In this document: in pieces, positions 33,058 through 34,401 of the stretch
Layout: every line of letters begins with the position of its first letter
Numbering within the stretch: the first letter of the stretch is position 1
NCBI GenBank assembly: GCA_014238425.1
Contig: JABABD010000036.1
Coordinates: forward strand, 1-34,401
Source of the DNA: Flavobacteriaceae bacterium
GTDB taxonomy: Bacteria; Bacteroidota; Bacteroidia; Flavobacteriales; Flavobacteriaceae
Direction: 5' to 3'
DNA length: 34,401 nt
Made by a program: the position numbers and the translations under genes
Notes under the pieces: model-generated
Database searches by the model: none
Told to the model about the DNA's origin: nothing
What the model saw: only the letters and a program-made list of their open reading frames with translations

Positions 33058-34236
33058 TTAAATAGAGATGTTTAAACTAAAGGAATTCATTCTTTTTTCA
33101 TCTTGAATATATTCTAATATGTCAATTTTTTTTACCCACGATTTTTGCTTCAATGCTATTATCCATTCATTAAAAGAACCATCATTGGTCGTTTCCCCCA
33201 ATATAGATATGACATTTAGCTCAAATCCAATTCTTTCTCCTTCTCTGATTTTTTTTACCAATGGAAAGGTCTTTACTGATAACAAACGAATGTCTTCAGG
33301 TACGGAATTTCCAATACCCTGTACATGTTTTGTAATGAATCCCTGATTATTGATTCCGCTGGTCAATAAAATCTTCTCCTTTAATGTCTTTTCTTGATTT
33401 AAGCCATTCAACAATTGCATAGTTTGCTGATATGCGGCATATTCAGTGCTTTTTTCAGCCAAGGAAACAGAATAATGTTTTAACAGAAAATGGCCTATAA
33501 AAAGTGCTATGATAATTAAAGCGAGTGAAGAAATACCTATAGTTTTAAAAAGCTTTTTGAATTTTAGCTCATTCTTGTTTCCAAGAAGAAAGTCATTGTC
33601 ATTCTCTATTAACGGGTTAGCATATTTATACCCTAAGAAGGCACCCATTAATGATACTTCCTTTGAATTCAGGTTTTCATCATTGATTTGATAGTGTTGA
33701 TGTGTTTCCTTTGTCTTCGAAAACGAAATGATTTTACCCTCTTTTAGTTTTAAAGTATTATAACTTAGAGAAACTTCTGGCTGATTGAGCATGGTCAATA
33801 AATTTGCCAATACAAATGGCCCAAAAGTAAGTCCTACCACAAACACACCAGATACTGAAAGGGTATTTAACAGTTCGTCTATATAAGATTTTCTGACTAT
33901 GGATGCAAAAATCGTATCGCTTTGAGAATACTCAAAGAAGTGAAAATCATCTGCATTGGCATTAAAAATAAGATTCTTTCTATAACCAATGGTGTTTTCT
34001 AAGGATTTACTGATGACATCATCTCCCTCAAGGTGAAGAATAATTGGAAGGTCTTTTTTAAGGTTGTTTTCATTAAAAATGTTCAAAGAGTTTGAATGAT
34101 ATCGTTCTTTAATGATCAACTCATCGTCTTTGACATCCAAGCATAGTAAATAATACGACATATCCTCATCTTTTGAGAATATTCCCAGCACGTAAAAACT
34201 TGAATTACCAATATTATACTTTAACTGTTCTAGCAT
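33058..34236 (-). CDS. PilM-PilN fusion (GspL-like) assembly-platform protein
   Basis: The 392-residue protein has a cytoplasmic N-terminal part (1-230) that looks like a reduced actin-like PilM/GspL domain (SSFYVLGIFSKDED, NTIGYRKNLIF, IFASIVRKSYIDELL, LMGAFLGYKYANPLI), one membrane helix (about 233-252) and a periplasmic PilN-like ferredoxin domain preceded by a helix (HYSVSLAEKSTEYAAYQQTM, ISILGETTNDGSFNEWIIAL). Combining both parts in one chain is how GspL of type II secretion is built, whereas type IV pili use separate PilM and PilN. Its start shares one base with the stop of the secretin gene and its stop touches the PilO-like start. Confidence 0.75.
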   Translation of the reverse strand: MLEQLKYNIGNSSFYVLGIFSKDEDMSYYLLCLDVKDDELIIKERYHSNSLNIFNENNLKKDLPIILHLEGDDVISKSLENTIGYRKNLIFNANADDFHFFEYSQSDTIFASIVRKSYIDELLNTLSVSGVFVVGLTFGPFVLANLLTMLNQPEVSLSYNTLKLKEGKIISFSKTKETHQHYQINDENLNSKEVSLMGAFLGYKYANPLIENDNDFLLGNKNELKFKKLFKTIGISSLALIIIALFIGHFLLKHYSVSLAEKSTEYAAYQQTMQLLNGLNQEKTLKEKILLTSGINNQGFITKHVQGIGNSVPEDIRLLSVKTFPLVKKIREGERIGFELNVISILGETTNDGSFNEWIIALKQKSWVKKIDILEYIQDEKRMNSFSLNISI

Positions 34237-34401
34237 TAATACGTCACTGTTGGTTTTATGAATATATGAAGCTTTGATTTTTCTTTGCGTTTCTTTCTGC
34301 TACTAAAAAGCCATTTAATTACAGGTATTCTTGATAGAAAAGGGGTGCCTGTTCCAGAATTTTCATTCTCCAATTCATCCAGACCACCTAATAATATCAT
34401 T
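34236..34401 (-). CDS. Secretin (GspD/PilQ family), C-terminal end only
   Basis: The last 54 codons of a minus-strand gene enter the window from the right edge and stop at TAA 34236-34238. The residues LLGGLDELENENSGTGTP, FLSRIPVIKWLFSSR and KLHIFIKPTV are the conserved end of secretins, where the GG-L and G-x-P-x-L-x-x-I-P-x-x-x-x-L-F elements lie in the outer-membrane barrel. It is the outer-membrane channel of the type II secretion/type IV pilus-like system and precedes the assembly-platform genes with a 1-bp overlap. The usual pil order places the secretin last, so this arrangement differs. Confidence 0.85.
   Translation of the reverse strand, partial: MILLGGLDELENENSGTGTPFLSRIPVIKWLFSSRKKRKEKSKLHIFIKPTVTY

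Overview
The window looks like chromosome from a marine-type member of the Flavobacteriaceae (Bacteroidota). It is AT-rich. Its promoters read TAnnTTTG with, at best, a TTG/TTTG -33 box, and Shine-Dalgarno signals are weak. It also carries several Bacteroidota hallmarks: a hybrid two-component sensor with beta-propeller, Y_Y_Y and AraC domains; T9SS-type surface proteins; paralogous 'tail fiber domain' surface proteins; and an RHS-type wall protein start.

Region 1 (1-13,152) is a surface-protein locus. It holds a partial T9SS-cargo-like protein, three large paralogs that share a signal peptide plus an 'AQNGINYKAVIKD'-type head, YadA-like repeats and a C-terminal S74 chaperone/autoprotease domain, and one broken paralog. 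A LytS/LytTR pair (5864-8783) sits in the middle and a hybrid AraC-type sensor (13,172-17,110) at the right edge. Three of these transcription units start with the same promoter layout: two 11-bp half-sites repeated with a 21-bp period, then exactly 26 bp, then a TAnnTTTG-like -7 box, with no -33 box. This looks like a small regulon for one activator, either LytTR or AraC type. A 50-residue protein is translationally coupled to the third surface gene. An amidohydrolase/membrane-protein pair lies among them.

Region 2 (17,167-20,949) holds metabolic singletons: a DegT-type aminotransferase, a secreted thioredoxin-fold protein, a nitroreductase, a hotdog thioesterase and a TSUP transporter.

Region 3 (20,984-25,465) has tRNA-Ser(UGA) whose 3' end is repeated twice more downstream, each full unit carrying its own terminator hairpin, much like the rtT repeats of E. 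coli tyrT. An sdhCAB-type operon follows. Its membrane subunit is the unusual long type known from mycobacterial Sdh1 and carries a Cys/His cluster that could hold a Rieske centre. A convergent TPR-like gene closes the region.

Region 4 (25,632-30,404) is a decayed RHS locus. A lipoprotein and a LamG/Fn3 tail-fibre-like protein lead into an RHS N-terminus that is cut off and fused out of frame to the tail of an unrelated gene. A two-helix membrane protein lies beyond it, flanked by two copies of a 77-bp direct repeat.

Region 5 (30,405-34,401) is a mostly empty stretch with a perfect palindrome, then a minus-strand operon for a type II secretion/type IV pilus-like assembly platform: secretin C-terminus, a PilM-PilN (GspL-like) fusion, a PilO/GspM-like protein, an Fn3-like lipoprotein, a GspC/PilP-like protein and a small gene interrupted by a stop codon.
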